Of a stretch of DNA of 64,000 nt, positions 1-8,919 are shown one piece after another (the first letter of the stretch is position 1; each line of letters opens with the position of its first letter). Origin of the DNA: UBA8231 sp036011085 (GTDB lineage: Bacteria > Latescibacterota > UBA2968 > UBA8231); NCBI GenBank assembly GCA_036011085.1, contig DASCMS010000029.1:1-64000 (forward strand), in the 5' to 3' direction. The position numbers and the translations under genes are program-made. The notes beneath the pieces were generated by a model. The model searched no databases and had not been told where the DNA came from. It was given only the letters and a program-made list of their open reading frames with translations.

Positions 1-31
1 TGTATTCGGCTGTCTAGGAAAACTCGTTTTT

Positions 32-147
32 TCCAGTGACCATAGCGGAGGGGTCACACCTCTTTCCATTCCGAACAGAGTCGTTAAGCCCTCCTGCGCC
101 GATGGTACTGCTGGGGTCACCCGGTGGGAGAGTAGGACGCCGCCGGA
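32..147 (+). rRNA. rrf: 5S ribosomal RNA
   Basis: The sequence carries the canonical 5S landmarks: a CCGAAC block near the middle, GCGCCGATGGTACTG, and GGGAGAGTAGG near the 3' end. The 5' end (TCCAGTG) pairs with the 3' end (CGCCGGA) with one mismatch and one wobble to close helix I, which sets both ends. Length is 116 nt, normal for 5S. It is presumably the last gene of an rRNA operon whose 23S gene lies just outside the window. Confidence 0.95.
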
Positions 148-155
148 TTTTACTT

Positions 156-189
156 CGAGAGGCCCCGTCAGCGATGACGGGGCCTCTCG
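156..189. terminator. Perfect 15-bp hairpin ending the rRNA operon
   Basis: CGAGAGGCCCCGTCA and its exact reverse complement are separated by the four bases GCGA. The hairpin begins nine bases after 5S and ends next to the stop codon of the converging glycosyltransferase gene, so it can end transcription from both sides. A short TTTT precedes it, but no long U tract follows on the + strand. Confidence 0.8.
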
Positions 190-1155
190 TCATGTACCCC
201 TGCCAACCTTCCGAACATCCTCAAGCAAGCGTTGCAGTTTGCCCATTCGCAACAGCCTCGGGTAGGCGGCTACCAGTTCCTCGTAGCGTTGGAACCACAG
301 CTGGAAATCCGGATACCGAGCGTAACGTGCCATGGCTTTCTGTCGCTGGAAGTACCAGGGCTTGAAGCCGGCGAAATGGGTGCCGTAGAGTACATCGAGG
401 CTGGGGTAACCGCTCAGGGCACTGTAGCGCACATCGATGTTCCGCCACCGACCCGACCACCGCATCGTCAGGTACTGCATATCCGGCCAATCGAAGAGAT
501 CTCCTACAAGCCGGCGTACCTCAGGCCGTGTCAGATCCTTCAGGATGGCATCGTACTCAGCCATCGATGGCTGCATGACAAACAGGGATCCGTTGAAGCC
601 CATGTTCGTGGGATCCTGTCCCGGCCGGTCTGAGATGTGGCGGGGCACGGGCTCGCCGTGCAGACAATCCGCATAGATCCGGTGCCAGATCCAGCGTCCC
701 TCGGCCGCCTCGGGTGGAATGACGTACTGACCGTTTTCATCTGTCTCCGCCAGGTGTGACCGGTCCTCGTTGAGCACGCCAGCCGGCGCCTCGAGGTCCA
801 GAAGTGCCGCGTAACCGCGCAGCGGCAGGACATCGGCGTCGATCACGACGACGCGGTCCAGGTCGAATCCCAGATCGCCGTCACGCCCCAGTCTCAGGAC
901 CTGGATGCGCGTGAAGTAATAGGGCCGGTCCTGTCGTTCCTGACGGCGGGAATGGGGCACGTACACGCGATCCACCTCGACAACGTGGTCGTACAATTCT
1001 GCGAGGGCCTCACGTGCCCGCGGCGACACGCCATCTGTCACCAGCACGATCAGGGGCGCCTGCACGTTCTGTCGGCGCAGGCCTCCGGCCAGCACCAGGC
1101 AGCCGGGCAGGTAGTTGTCGTTGAGCATCAAGAAAGTCGCGAAAGCACTGCTCAT
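190..1155 (-). CDS. Glycosyltransferase family 8 (glycogenin/galactinol synthase-like)
   Basis: This predicted cytoplasmic glycosyltransferase of 321 residues should move a sugar from a nucleotide-sugar to an acceptor with retention of configuration. The GT-A fold marker is the metal-binding DAD at residues 106-108, inside a VVVIDADVLPL strand as in GT8 enzymes. Further GT8-like signs are the FNGSLFVMQP stretch (about residue 187) and the HFAGFKPW segment (about residue 262), which fits the H-x-x-G-x-x-KPW sugar-phosphate site. There is no signal peptide. The gene stands alone, convergent with the rRNA operon and divergent from the EF-G paralogue, so its acceptor cannot be inferred from neighbours. 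Family assignment is firm; substrate is unknown. Confidence 0.8.
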   Translation of the reverse strand: MSSAFATFLMLNDNYLPGCLVLAGGLRRQNVQAPLIVLVTDGVSPRAREALAELYDHVVEVDRVYVPHSRRQERQDRPYYFTRIQVLRLGRDGDLGFDLDRVVVIDADVLPLRGYAALLDLEAPAGVLNEDRSHLAETDENGQYVIPPEAAEGRWIWHRIYADCLHGEPVPRHISDRPGQDPTNMGFNGSLFVMQPSMAEYDAILKDLTRPEVRRLVGDLFDWPDMQYLTMRWSGRWRNIDVRYSALSGYPSLDVLYGTHFAGFKPWYFQRQKAMARYARYPDFQLWFQRYEELVAAYPRLLRMGKLQRLLEDVRKVGRGT

Positions 1156-1228
1156 GAAGGCATCCAGGGTATCGGTGGGAGGGCTTCCAAGGCTGCGGCT
1201 CGGCGCGACCCACCCCGAGGGGGGGACC

Positions 1229-1256
1229 TTGACATCCGGTCGAATTCCGGCATAGT
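1229..1256 (+). promoter_or_regulatory. Sigma-70-type promoter for the EF-G paralogue
   Basis: A perfect -35 TTGACA is followed after 16 bases by CATAGT, a five-of-six match to TATAGT-type -10 boxes. It lies about 100 bases upstream of the EF-G-like start, in an otherwise empty divergent intergenic region. Assignment rests on sequence match only. Confidence 0.5.
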
Positions 1257-1357
1257 TTCCGCCGTCTTCAGTTGCCGCCTGCAGCGGGTACGATGCTTCT
1301 TATCAGGTATCCGCCGGGCGGTTCCCCTTTCGCAGTTTTCTCCCCAGGGGAGTGGTC

Positions 1358-3433
1358 ATGTCACATACGATCGAGCAGGTTCGGAACCTCGCCCTCACCG
1401 GCCACAATGGCGCCGGAAAGACCGCCCTGGCCGAGGCTCTCATCTTTAATACCGGGCAGTTGACGAGACTCGGACGCGTCGAGGACGGGACGACCGTTTC
1501 CGACTACGACACCGAGGAAGTGGAGCGCAAGATGTCGGTGAAGACGTCACTGCTCACCGGCGAGTGGAACGACTACCATTTCGACGTGATGGACACGCCC
1601 GGCTACGCTGACTTCATCCCGGAAACGATGTCCGCTCTGCGCGTCGCAGACGGCAGTGTGGCCGTCATCGACGCGGCATCCGGCATCGATGTCGGCACGG
1701 AACGAGTGTGGCGCTACGCCAGCGACTATAACCTGCCACGGATGGTTCTTCTCAACAAGATGGATCGTCCCGAGATCGACGTGCCGGGTCTATTGACGCA
1801 GATACAGGATCGGTTTGGTCGCCAGGCTGTGGCAATTCAGCATCCCTTGAACCCCGGAGAGGGCTTCCATCAGGTCATCGATCTGATCGATATGAAGCTG
1901 ATTACCTACGTCGATGGCAAGGCCGACGAGGGTGAGATTCCCGCCGATGTGCAGGACGAGGCCGCCACTCTCCATGAACAACTCGTCGAAGCCGTGGCCG
2001 AGACTGACGAGGAGTTGATGGAAACCTACTTCGGCGACGGGGGTCTCGAAGTAGAGGCGCTGAAAATAGGGCTGCGCAAGGCCATCCTCGCTGGCCAGTT
2101 CTTCCCGGTGCTCTTCACCGACGCCTACAACAACGTCGCCGTCGACAGGTTACTCAGGGCGGTGGCCGATTACTTCCCTTCGCCTGCAGAGAGCCCCGGT
2201 CTCCATCTGACGGATGCCGACGGGAATGAGAGCGTTCTGGTCGCGGCCGCCGACGCGCCACTGGCAGCCTTCGTATTCAAGACGGTAGGAGAGCAGCACG
2301 TCGGCGAACTCAGCTACATGAGACTCTATGCCGGCAGCCTCCATCATGGCGACGAGATAAACAACCCTACGCGGCACAAGACGGAGCGGATCGGCCAGAT
2401 CTTCCAGCTCAACGGTCACGAGCGCCAGGAGGTAAAGAGTGCCAGTGCCGGGGATATCGTCGCCCTGGTGAAGCTCAAGGACACGCACACGGGTAACACC
2501 CTGTGCGCCAAGGGGGCGGAACTCGAGTTGCCAGAAGTGATCTTCCCGGACCCATTGATTCGTGTGGCCATCTCAGCCAGCGAGAAGGGAGGGGACGAGC
2601 GGATGGTCTCCGGACTCCAGCAGCTGCACGAGGAGGATCCGAGCTTCAGTTTTCGTTTCGACGGCGAGATCAGGCAATCGGTCCTTGCGGCCCAGGGAGA
2701 TCTGCATCTCGAGACGATCTTCAAACGGCTACGCGACCGGTTCAATGTCGAGGTCGACACGGAGACGCCACGGATTCCATACCGTGAAACGATCCGGAGT
2801 CGGGCCGAAAGCCAGTATCGACACAAGAAGCAGTCCGGGGGGCGTGGCCAGTTTGGCGAGGTCGCCCTGCGTATCGAACCGCGCGAGCGCGGCGCCGGGT
2901 TCGAATTCCGCAGCGAGGTCGTGGGTGGCAGCATTCCGACAAATTTCATTCCGGCCGTGGAGAAGGGTCTGCAGGAATCTCTCGACCAGGGACCGATCTC
3001 AGGTTCCCACGTTGTCGATGTCGCCGTCGTTGTCTATGATGGCAAACATCATGCCGTGGACTCGGACGAAGTATCCTTCAAGATCGCTGCATCACACGCC
3101 TTTCGAGATGCCTTCGTCAAAGCCAAACCCGCGCTCCTCGAACCGATCTACAGCGTCACAATCACAGTCCCTGAAGAGTTTCTCGGAGAAGTGATGGGAG
3201 ACCTGACGTCGCGCCGCGGACGGATCAGCGGCACCAGTGCAGACGGTCACTTCCAGGTGATCGAGGCCGAGGTACCCCTGGCTGAAATGGATCGCTACGC
3301 CACACGGTTGCGCTCGATGTCACAAGGCAAGGGGATGCACACACAAAGTCTAGATCGCTACGACGAGGTCCCCAACGAGGTGCAGGCCCGCATCGCCGAG
3401 AGGGTGGCCAGCGAGCAGGCTCAGGCGGCCTGA
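1358..3433 (+). CDS. Elongation factor G-like GTPase (FusA2-type paralogue)
   Basis: A 691-residue translational GTPase with the full EF-G domain order. The G1 loop reads GHNGAGKT (residues 15-22) where canonical EF-G has AHIDAGKT, the mark of the EF-G II/FusA2 paralogue group. G3 is DTPGYADF (from residue 79) and G4 is NKMD (133-136). Paralogues of this kind may lack full translocase activity and act in recycling or regulation; that role is inferred. A GTG lies two codons earlier, but AGGGGAG sits five bases before the ATG used here. The gene is monocistronic, with its own -35/-10 upstream and a hairpin plus T-run downstream. The main EF-G gene is not in this window. Confidence 0.88.
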   Translation: MSHTIEQVRNLALTGHNGAGKTALAEALIFNTGQLTRLGRVEDGTTVSDYDTEEVERKMSVKTSLLTGEWNDYHFDVMDTPGYADFIPETMSALRVADGSVAVIDAASGIDVGTERVWRYASDYNLPRMVLLNKMDRPEIDVPGLLTQIQDRFGRQAVAIQHPLNPGEGFHQVIDLIDMKLITYVDGKADEGEIPADVQDEAATLHEQLVEAVAETDEELMETYFGDGGLEVEALKIGLRKAILAGQFFPVLFTDAYNNVAVDRLLRAVADYFPSPAESPGLHLTDADGNESVLVAAADAPLAAFVFKTVGEQHVGELSYMRLYAGSLHHGDEINNPTRHKTERIGQIFQLNGHERQEVKSASAGDIVALVKLKDTHTGNTLCAKGAELELPEVIFPDPLIRVAISASEKGGDERMVSGLQQLHEEDPSFSFRFDGEIRQSVLAAQGDLHLETIFKRLRDRFNVEVDTETPRIPYRETIRSRAESQYRHKKQSGGRGQFGEVALRIEPRERGAGFEFRSEVVGGSIPTNFIPAVEKGLQESLDQGPISGSHVVDVAVVVYDGKHHAVDSDEVSFKIAASHAFRDAFVKAKPALLEPIYSVTITVPEEFLGEVMGDLTSRRGRISGTSADGHFQVIEAEVPLAEMDRYATRLRSMSQGKGMHTQSLDRYDEVPNEVQARIAERVASEQAQAA

Positions 3434-3460
3434 GGTTGGCCAACTGGCCGGGTTCTATCG

Positions 3461-3492
3461 GGGAGGCGGGCGCCAAGCCTGCCTCCCGTTTT
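3461..3492 (+). terminator. Rho-independent terminator after the EF-G paralogue
   Basis: GGGAGGCGGGC pairs with GCCTGCCTCCC (one wobble) around a five-base loop, followed by GTTTT. It lies 27 bases after the stop codon. Confidence 0.75.
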
Positions 3493-3633
3493 ACGTCCTG
3501 ACCAGGATCTCGAGAGGAGTCCCTTAGTCGTTGTCTCCCTGCGAGTTAAGGGATAGATCAGTTGCCACGGCCCGCCCCAGTCCGTAGATTCTGCCCACCC
3601 TTCCCGACTCACGCGCAAGAGGTTGAGAGCACG

Positions 3634-4383
3634 ATGTCCGGTCACTCCAAGTGGAGCACCATCAAGAGGAAAAAGGGCGCCGCCGACGCAGCTCGCGCCA
3701 AGCTTTTCACCAAGCTGATTCGCGAGTTGACCGTGGCTGCCCGAGAGGGTGGTGGCGACGAGGACGCAAATCCACGGCTGCGCTCCGCGATTCAGAACGC
3801 CCGGGGTGCCAACATGCCGCTGGACACGATTCAGCGGGCCGTCCGCCGGGGGACCGGCGACGAACCGGGCGCGGTGTATGAGTCCTCGGTCTACGAAGGC
3901 TATGGCCCGGCAGGTGTCGCCATCATCGTCGAGACTCTGTCGGACAACAAGAACCGCACCGTGTCTGAGGTCCGGCATGCTTTCACCAAGCGCAATGGGA
4001 ATCTCGGTGAAAAGGGGGCCGTCTCGTGGATGTTCGCCCAGAAGGGGCTGATCGAGGTGGACGGAGCCGACGCCACCGAGGAGGATGTCATGCTCGCCGT
4101 CATGGATGCGGGGGGCGAAGACATACAGAGCGCAGACACCGTCTTCGAGGTGCTCTGTCCCGTGGACAGCTTCGAAGCGGTCAAGCGGGCGCTGGACGAT
4201 GCCGGCATGACGTACAGCCAGGCGTCGCTGGCCTGGATCCCACAGAATCTGCTGGAGGTCGAGGGGGATGACATCGCGGGGATCCTTCGTCTGCTGGAGG
4301 ATCTCGAGGATCTCGATGACGTACAGAAGGTGTTTTCCAACTTCGATGTGCAGGAAGAGGAGCTGGCCAAGCTGCTGGCCTGA
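3634..4383 (+). CDS. yebC: YebC/PmpR-family protein (translation/transcription regulator)
   Basis: A 249-residue protein starting MSGHSKWSTIKRKK, the signature N-terminus of the YebC/TACO1 family, followed by the conserved LFTKLIRELTVAAREGG and NKNRTVSEVRHAF blocks. Members act as DNA-binding regulators (PmpR) or as factors that relieve ribosome stalling; which applies here is unknown. An in-frame start 24 codons upstream exists, but the family N-terminus and the AAGAGG before this ATG favour the shorter form. It heads the Holliday-junction resolvasome genes ruvC-ruvA-ruvB, a common bacterial order, with ruvC starting 20 bases later. A possible promoter (TTGTCT, 17 bases, TAGATC) lies at 3531-3559 but is weak. 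Confidence 0.95.
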   Translation: MSGHSKWSTIKRKKGAADAARAKLFTKLIRELTVAAREGGGDEDANPRLRSAIQNARGANMPLDTIQRAVRRGTGDEPGAVYESSVYEGYGPAGVAIIVETLSDNKNRTVSEVRHAFTKRNGNLGEKGAVSWMFAQKGLIEVDGADATEEDVMLAVMDAGGEDIQSADTVFEVLCPVDSFEAVKRALDDAGMTYSQASLAWIPQNLLEVEGDDIAGILRLLEDLEDLDDVQKVFSNFDVQEEELAKLLA

Positions 4384-4403
4384 CCGGCCGCCGGCTGCAA
4401 TCC

Positions 4404-4949
4404 TTGCTCGTCCTGGGGCTCGATCCGAGCAGCACCAGCACCGGATATGGTCTGGTGCGCAAGCGGGGTCGCTCCCTCCTGTTTGAGGACTGTGGTTGTT
4501 TTCGGCCTCGACAGGGGGCGAGTTTTGCCGACCGATTGCAGACGATGTACGACGGTCTGGTGGTCTTGCTTACGGCCCAGCGACCCGATGAGGTCGCACT
4601 TGAGAGCAGCTTCTACGGCAGAGATGCCGATGCGGCCGCCAAGCTGGGTGAAGCCCGGGGCGTGCTGCGTCTTGCCCTCGTGCAGTCCGGTTTCGAGACG
4701 GCGCTTTACACGCCGGCGGAAGTCAAAAAGGCGGTTGCCGGCAATGGACAGGCGACGAAAGAGGCCGTTCAGGGTATGGTAACCCGTCTTCTGAAGATGG
4801 CCGAAGCGCCACGACCCCTCGATGCGTCAGACGCCCTGGCCGTTGCCATCTGTCACCACCATCGTGGTCCCGCGTCCAGCACGTCGACCGGCGGGAAGCG
4901 GCGCCGTCCAGAGGTCGAAGCACTACTGCGCCGAGTCGCCCACAGATGA
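4404..4949 (+). CDS. ruvC: Crossover junction endodeoxyribonuclease RuvC
   Basis: RuvC is the RNase H-fold nuclease that nicks Holliday junctions symmetrically in complex with RuvAB. The acidic active-site set is visible: D7 in LGLDPSSTSTGYG, E67 in ALESSFYG, and D140 and D143 in LDASDALAVAICHHH. Length (181) is normal. The start is TTG; no ATG or GTG fits the conserved N-terminus, and the Shine-Dalgarno is weak, suggesting coupling to yebC. It is followed within 13 bases by ruvA. Confidence 0.95.
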   Translation: MLVLGLDPSSTSTGYGLVRKRGRSLLFEDCGCFRPRQGASFADRLQTMYDGLVVLLTAQRPDEVALESSFYGRDADAAAKLGEARGVLRLALVQSGFETALYTPAEVKKAVAGNGQATKEAVQGMVTRLLKMAEAPRPLDASDALAVAICHHHRGPASSTSTGGKRRRPEVEALLRRVAHR

Positions 4950-4962
4950 CAAGACAGCTCTC

Positions 4963-5565
4963 TTGATCCACCATCTTCGCGGCACTCTCATGGAGAAGAC
5001 TCCGACACAGGCCGTCATCGACGTCGGGGGGGTGGGATACGGGCTGTCCACCTCACTCAACACCTTTGACACACTGCCGGCTGTCGGTGAACCCGTAGGT
5101 CTGCATACCTACACGTACGTGCGCGAGGATCGGATTCAGCTGTTCGCCTTCTCAGATCCAGCCGAACGCGAGATGTTCGAGTTGTTGATCGGCGTCTCCG
5201 GCATCGGCCCGAAACTGGCCCAGACGATCCTGTCCGGGTTGTCGGTGACGGATCTGCAGAAGGCAATCCTCCAGGAGCGGGTTACCGAATTGACTCAGGT
5301 GCGGGGGGTTGGCTCGAAGACAGCCCAGCGCGTGGTTGTTGAACTGAAGGACAGAATTCGGCTGTCCACGGCTCTTGGCCACGAGGAGGAGGGCGAGTCA
5401 CCGGGCGATGACGATCCTGTCGGTCAGGAAGCGACGATGGCTCTCGAGGCCCTCGGTATCGCTACAGCTGCGGCACGAAAGGCGGTGACGGCAGCGCGTC
5501 GAAAGCACGCCGGGGACGAGCCGACGGTGCAGGATCTGATCAAGGGCGCTCTGCGGGAACGGTGA
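4963..5565 (+). CDS. ruvA: Holliday junction DNA helicase subunit RuvA
   Basis: RuvA binds four-way junctions and loads the RuvB motor. The 200-residue protein begins LIHHLRGTLMEK, matching the OB-fold start of RuvA (IGRLRG in E. coli), so the TTG here is the start although the frame stays open upstream into ruvC. Two helix-hairpin-helix motifs are seen: LLIGVSGIGPKLAQTILSGL and LTQVRGVGSKTAQRVVVELKD. An acidic flexible linker (EEEGESPGDDD) leads to the C-terminal RuvB-binding domain (ATMALEALGI onward). It ends six bases before ruvB. Confidence 0.95.
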   Translation: MIHHLRGTLMEKTPTQAVIDVGGVGYGLSTSLNTFDTLPAVGEPVGLHTYTYVREDRIQLFAFSDPAEREMFELLIGVSGIGPKLAQTILSGLSVTDLQKAILQERVTELTQVRGVGSKTAQRVVVELKDRIRLSTALGHEEEGESPGDDDPVGQEATMALEALGIATAAARKAVTAARRKHAGDEPTVQDLIKGALRER

Positions 5566-5571
5566 TCCGGG

Positions 5572-6606
5572 ATGGACCAACGACAGGTAAATCCCGGCTC
5601 CGAGGGCGACGACCGTGATGCCGACACCACGCTGCGGCCACGGCGCCTTGATGAGATGCTCGGTCAGGCAAAGGTGAAGGAACAGCTGCGCATCGGCATC
5701 ACCGCGGCAAGAGAACGATCCGAAGCCCTGGACCACGTGTTGCTGTCGGGCCCCCCCGGCCTGGGAAAGACCACGCTTGCCCACGTCATCGCCAACGAGA
5801 TGGACGTCGAGTTGCACGCCACATCAGGTCCTCTGCTCGACAAGCCCGTGGATCTGGCCGGCATCGTCACCGCTCTGGGGCCCCACGATGTACTCTTCAT
5901 CGATGAGATTCATCGGATCAACCGAGCCGTCGAAGAGTATCTGTATTCGGCGATGGAAGACTATCGCATCGATATTCTGATTGACTCGGGACCGACGGCT
6001 CGCTCGGTGACCCTCGATCTGGAGCGTTTTACCATGGTTGGCGCCACCACGCGTCAGGGCCTGCTCTCGGCACCGATGCGGTCCCGGTTTCATATCACCG
6101 CCAATCTCGACTTCTATGGCGTCGATGAACTGGCTGAGATTATCGCGCGTGACGCACGCCTGCTCGGCTTCAAGGTTGAGGCCGGCGGCGCCGAAGAGAT
6201 CGCCCGGCGTTCTCGCGGCACGGCGCGACTGGCCAAGCGCTGGCTGCGTCGGGTTCGAGATTACGCCCAGGTCGAGCTCGACGGCATCGTTAACCAGGAC
6301 GCCGCCGCGGTGGCTCTGGAAATCCTCAAAGTCGACGAACTCGGCCTGGACGAGACGGATATCCGGTTGCTGTCGGTGATTATTGACCGATTCGGCGGCG
6401 GTCCGGTGGGAGTGAACAATCTCGCTGCCGTGATCGGCGAGGAAGAGGACACGATCACCGAGGTATACGAGCCGTATCTGATCCAGCAGGGCTTTATCAA
6501 ACGGACCCCTCGCGGTCGCCAGGCCATGCCGAGGGCGTATGAGCACCTGGGTCGACCCCTGCCGCCGGACGGTGAGGATCGGGAAGACCAGTTGGGGTTA
6601 CTGTAG
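5572..6606 (+). CDS. ruvB: Holliday junction branch migration ATPase RuvB
   Basis: RuvB is the hexameric AAA+ motor that drives branch migration. The 344-residue sequence has Walker A GPPGLGKTT (60-68), Walker B LFIDEIHR (DEIH at 111-114), sensor 1 in MVGATTRQG, and the C-terminal winged-helix region ending in IKRTPRGR. The conserved RPRRLDEMLGQ segment marks the start of the AAA+ core. A 20-residue hydrophilic N-terminal tail precedes it. It lies six bases after ruvA and five before tsaB, in one operon. Confidence 0.97.
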   Translation: MDQRQVNPGSEGDDRDADTTLRPRRLDEMLGQAKVKEQLRIGITAARERSEALDHVLLSGPPGLGKTTLAHVIANEMDVELHATSGPLLDKPVDLAGIVTALGPHDVLFIDEIHRINRAVEEYLYSAMEDYRIDILIDSGPTARSVTLDLERFTMVGATTRQGLLSAPMRSRFHITANLDFYGVDELAEIIARDARLLGFKVEAGGAEEIARRSRGTARLAKRWLRRVRDYAQVELDGIVNQDAAAVALEILKVDELGLDETDIRLLSVIIDRFGGGPVGVNNLAAVIGEEEDTITEVYEPYLIQQGFIKRTPRGRQAMPRAYEHLGRPLPPDGEDREDQLGLL

Positions 6607-6611
6607 TCGGT

Positions 6612-7298
6612 ATGCTCCTTGCCCTCGATACGGCGACACCCGCTGGCAGTGTGGCAGTCGCGGAGTCAGGACAGATTCTGGCCCTGCGTACCTTCGATGC
6701 GCCGCGTGAGCACTCCCGTCGGCTCTTTGGTGAGATCGACGAGGCATTGGCCGATGCTGGGCGCGAGCGGTCGCAGGTAACAGCTGTGGCGGTCACCAAC
6801 GGCCCTGGTTCGTTTACGGGTCTGCGTATCGGTCTGAGTGCCGCCAAAGGGCTGTGCATGGCCCTCGGGGTCGAACTGATCCCGGTATCCACCCTGGCGT
6901 CTCTGGCGGCGCGGATTCCATTCTGCAGGCTGCCGGTGTGCGCCCTGCTGGACGCTCGCCGCGGCGAGGTGTATGGCGCCGTCTACGATACGTCCAGCGG
7001 TGTCCCGCGAGAGGTCCAGGCGCCCTGCGTCGATGAACCAGGATCTCTGCTGGCGCGCTGGGGTCTCAAAGACGTACTGTTCACCGGTGACGGTGTCGAC
7101 AGATGGGCTCAGTTGCTGTCAGGAAAGCCGGGAGCGAACCTGGCCCCCATGGCGGCGCGTCGGCCCTGCGCCGACGCTGTAGCCTGGCTGGCCACCCAGC
7201 GAACGTCACGAACTGTCGTCGATCCGGCTCGGGTGGAGCCGGTCTATCTGCGTACGCCGACCTTCGCCCCGGCGGGTCGGCCGAAGGATCTGCCGTGA
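6612..7298 (+). CDS. tsaB: tRNA threonylcarbamoyladenosine biosynthesis protein TsaB
   Basis: TsaB is the non-catalytic ASKHA partner of TsaD in making t6A37 of ANN-decoding tRNAs. The protein (228 residues) starts MLLALDTATPAGSVAV and carries the VTNGPGSFTGLRIGLSAAKG block diagnostic of TsaB. The last bases overlap the rimI start (GTGA), the classical tsaB-rimI pair. TsaD and TsaE are not in this window; the NodU-type carbamoyltransferase at 26.9 kb is a different enzyme. Confidence 0.93.
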   Translation: MLLALDTATPAGSVAVAESGQILALRTFDAPREHSRRLFGEIDEALADAGRERSQVTAVAVTNGPGSFTGLRIGLSAAKGLCMALGVELIPVSTLASLAARIPFCRLPVCALLDARRGEVYGAVYDTSSGVPREVQAPCVDEPGSLLARWGLKDVLFTGDGVDRWAQLLSGKPGANLAPMAARRPCADAVAWLATQRTSRTVVDPARVEPVYLRTPTFAPAGRPKDLP

Positions 7299-7768
7299 GA
7301 CCTCAGGCCAGGAGCCTGCGGCTGGCGCCGGGGGAGATCCGGAATGTGCTGGCGATCGAACAACGCCTGTTTGCCCATCCGTGGACGCTGGCAGATTTTG
7401 AATGGCTGTCGCAGGATGGGCGCAGCCTGAATCTGGGACTGTGGAAAGGTGAAGAGCTCGTGGGATACGCCGTCGGCGCCGTCGACGGGCCGGTGTTCCA
7501 CCTGGCGAGCCTGGCGGTGGACGGCCCATGCCAGCGTCGCGGGTGGGGCGGCCGCCTTCTCCATGCTTCACTGGAGCGTGCCGCGGGGCGCGGCTGTCGG
7601 TCCTGTCGACTCGAAGTGCGCCGCTCGAATGTCGCGGCACAGAGACTGTACGCGAAATTCGAATTCGTCGTGGACGGGGTTCGGCGACGGTTCTATACGA
7701 AACCGGTGGAAGACGCATGGCTGCTCAGCCGACCGCTTCCAACCGAACCGGAATCCCAGACACGCTGA
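7295..7768 (+). CDS. rimI: RimI-like ribosomal protein N-acetyltransferase (GNAT)
   Basis: A 157-residue GNAT acetyltransferase. RimI acetylates the N-terminal alanine of ribosomal protein S18. Acetyl-CoA pyrophosphate-loop residues are in VDGPCQRRGWGGRLL (the Q-x-x-G-x-G/A pattern), and the C-terminal LEVRRSNVAAQRLYAKFEF block is typical of RimI. The GTG start overlaps the tsaB stop by four bases; longer in-frame starts would run deep into tsaB. Specificity for S18 is inferred from the tsaB linkage. Confidence 0.85.
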   Translation: MRPQARSLRLAPGEIRNVLAIEQRLFAHPWTLADFEWLSQDGRSLNLGLWKGEELVGYAVGAVDGPVFHLASLAVDGPCQRRGWGGRLLHASLERAAGRGCRSCRLEVRRSNVAAQRLYAKFEFVVDGVRRRFYTKPVEDAWLLSRPLPTEPESQTR

Positions 7769-7792
7769 CCATGGTGAGCGCAGGAGGAGATG

Positions 7793-8908
7793 ATGGCCGA
7801 AGTCATTCTTAAGGATGTGAGGAAAGTCTTTGATAAAGACGTCGTCGCCGTCGATGACGCCAATATCGAAATCAGGGATCAGGAGTTCGTCGTCCTTGTG
7901 GGTCCCTCGGGCTGTGGCAAGTCGACGACCCTGCGCATGGTGGCCGGGCTCGAGGAAGTAACCGGCGGCGAGATCTACATCGACGGTACGCTGGTCAACG
8001 ACATCCCGCCCAAGGACCGGGATATCGCCATGGTTTTCCAGAACTACGCCCTCTACCCGCACATGACCGTCTATCAGAACATGGCCTTCGGCTTGAAGCT
8101 GCGGAAATACCCGAAGGAGGAAATCGAGACTCGTGTGCGCGAGGCGGCCGATATCCTCGGGATACAGGATCTGCTCGAACGTAAGCCGAAGGCGCTGTCC
8201 GGAGGACAGCGACAGCGGGTCGCCGTGGGCCGCGCCATCGTGCGCAAGCCGAAAGTCTTCCTCTTTGACGAGCCTCTTTCCAATCTCGACGCCAAACTGC
8301 GTGTGCAGATGCGTGCCGAGATCAGCAAGCTGCACACGCGGCTCGAGGCGACGATGATCTACGTGACTCACGATCAGACGGAGGCCATGACGATGGGGGA
8401 TCGCATCGTCGTGATGAAGGACGGGCAGATCCAGCAGAACGACACCCCGCTGAACCTCTACAACCATCCGGTGAACCAGTTCGTCGCCGGTTTCATCGGC
8501 AGTCCGGCCATGAATTTCGTGCGCGGATCCCTGGCCTCCGAAGGCGGCGGACTTGTGTTCGACGAGGGCAATCTCCGGTTGCCTCTGGCCAAGGACCAGC
8601 AGGAAGGGCTGAAAGATCACGTCGGCAAGGAGGTCACTCTCGGCATCCGGCCCGAGGACATCCACGACCCCGATACGATGGGCCGTGGCGTCGATACAGC
8701 TGTCGAGATAGAAGCCAAGGTCGAGGTCGTCGAGCCGATGGGCAACGAGGTCACTCTGCATCTGACGACGGGCAAATCGTCCTTCGTTGCCCGAGTCGAC
8801 CCTGATCACATACCCACGGTCGAGCAGAATGTCCGACTCGCAGTCGAGATCGACAAAGCCCACTTCTTCGATCTCGGGACCGAAGAGAGTCTCGTGCGTC
8901 GTTCGTAG
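7793..8908 (+). CDS. Sugar ABC transporter ATP-binding protein (MalK/UgpC/MsmX type)
   Basis: A 371-residue ATPase of the CUT1 family, which powers import of oligosaccharides or glycerol-3-phosphate. It has Walker A GPSGCGKST (37-45), Q-loop VFQNYALYPHMTV, signature LSGGQRQRVA, Walker B VFLFDEPLSNLDA, H-loop YVTHDQTEAMTMGDR, and a C-terminal TOBE-type regulatory domain (GIRPEDIHDP onward). AGGAGG precedes two adjacent ATGs; the second has the better five-base spacing. No permease or binding-protein genes are nearby, so it may be shared by several transporters, as MsmX is in Bacillus. The neighbours rimI and holB give no substrate clue. Confidence 0.9.
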   Translation: MAEVILKDVRKVFDKDVVAVDDANIEIRDQEFVVLVGPSGCGKSTTLRMVAGLEEVTGGEIYIDGTLVNDIPPKDRDIAMVFQNYALYPHMTVYQNMAFGLKLRKYPKEEIETRVREAADILGIQDLLERKPKALSGGQRQRVAVGRAIVRKPKVFLFDEPLSNLDAKLRVQMRAEISKLHTRLEATMIYVTHDQTEAMTMGDRIVVMKDGQIQQNDTPLNLYNHPVNQFVAGFIGSPAMNFVRGSLASEGGGLVFDEGNLRLPLAKDQQEGLKDHVGKEVTLGIRPEDIHDPDTMGRGVDTAVEIEAKVEVVEPMGNEVTLHLTTGKSSFVARVDPDHIPTVEQNVRLAVEIDKAHFFDLGTEESLVRRS

Positions 8909-8919
8909 ACCCTGAACCC

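Noticed and set aside
7568..8863. 431-codon frame antisense to the ABC ATPase gene
   Set aside because: The sense strand has all ABC motifs; the antisense product is rich in His, Asp and Arg with no domain.
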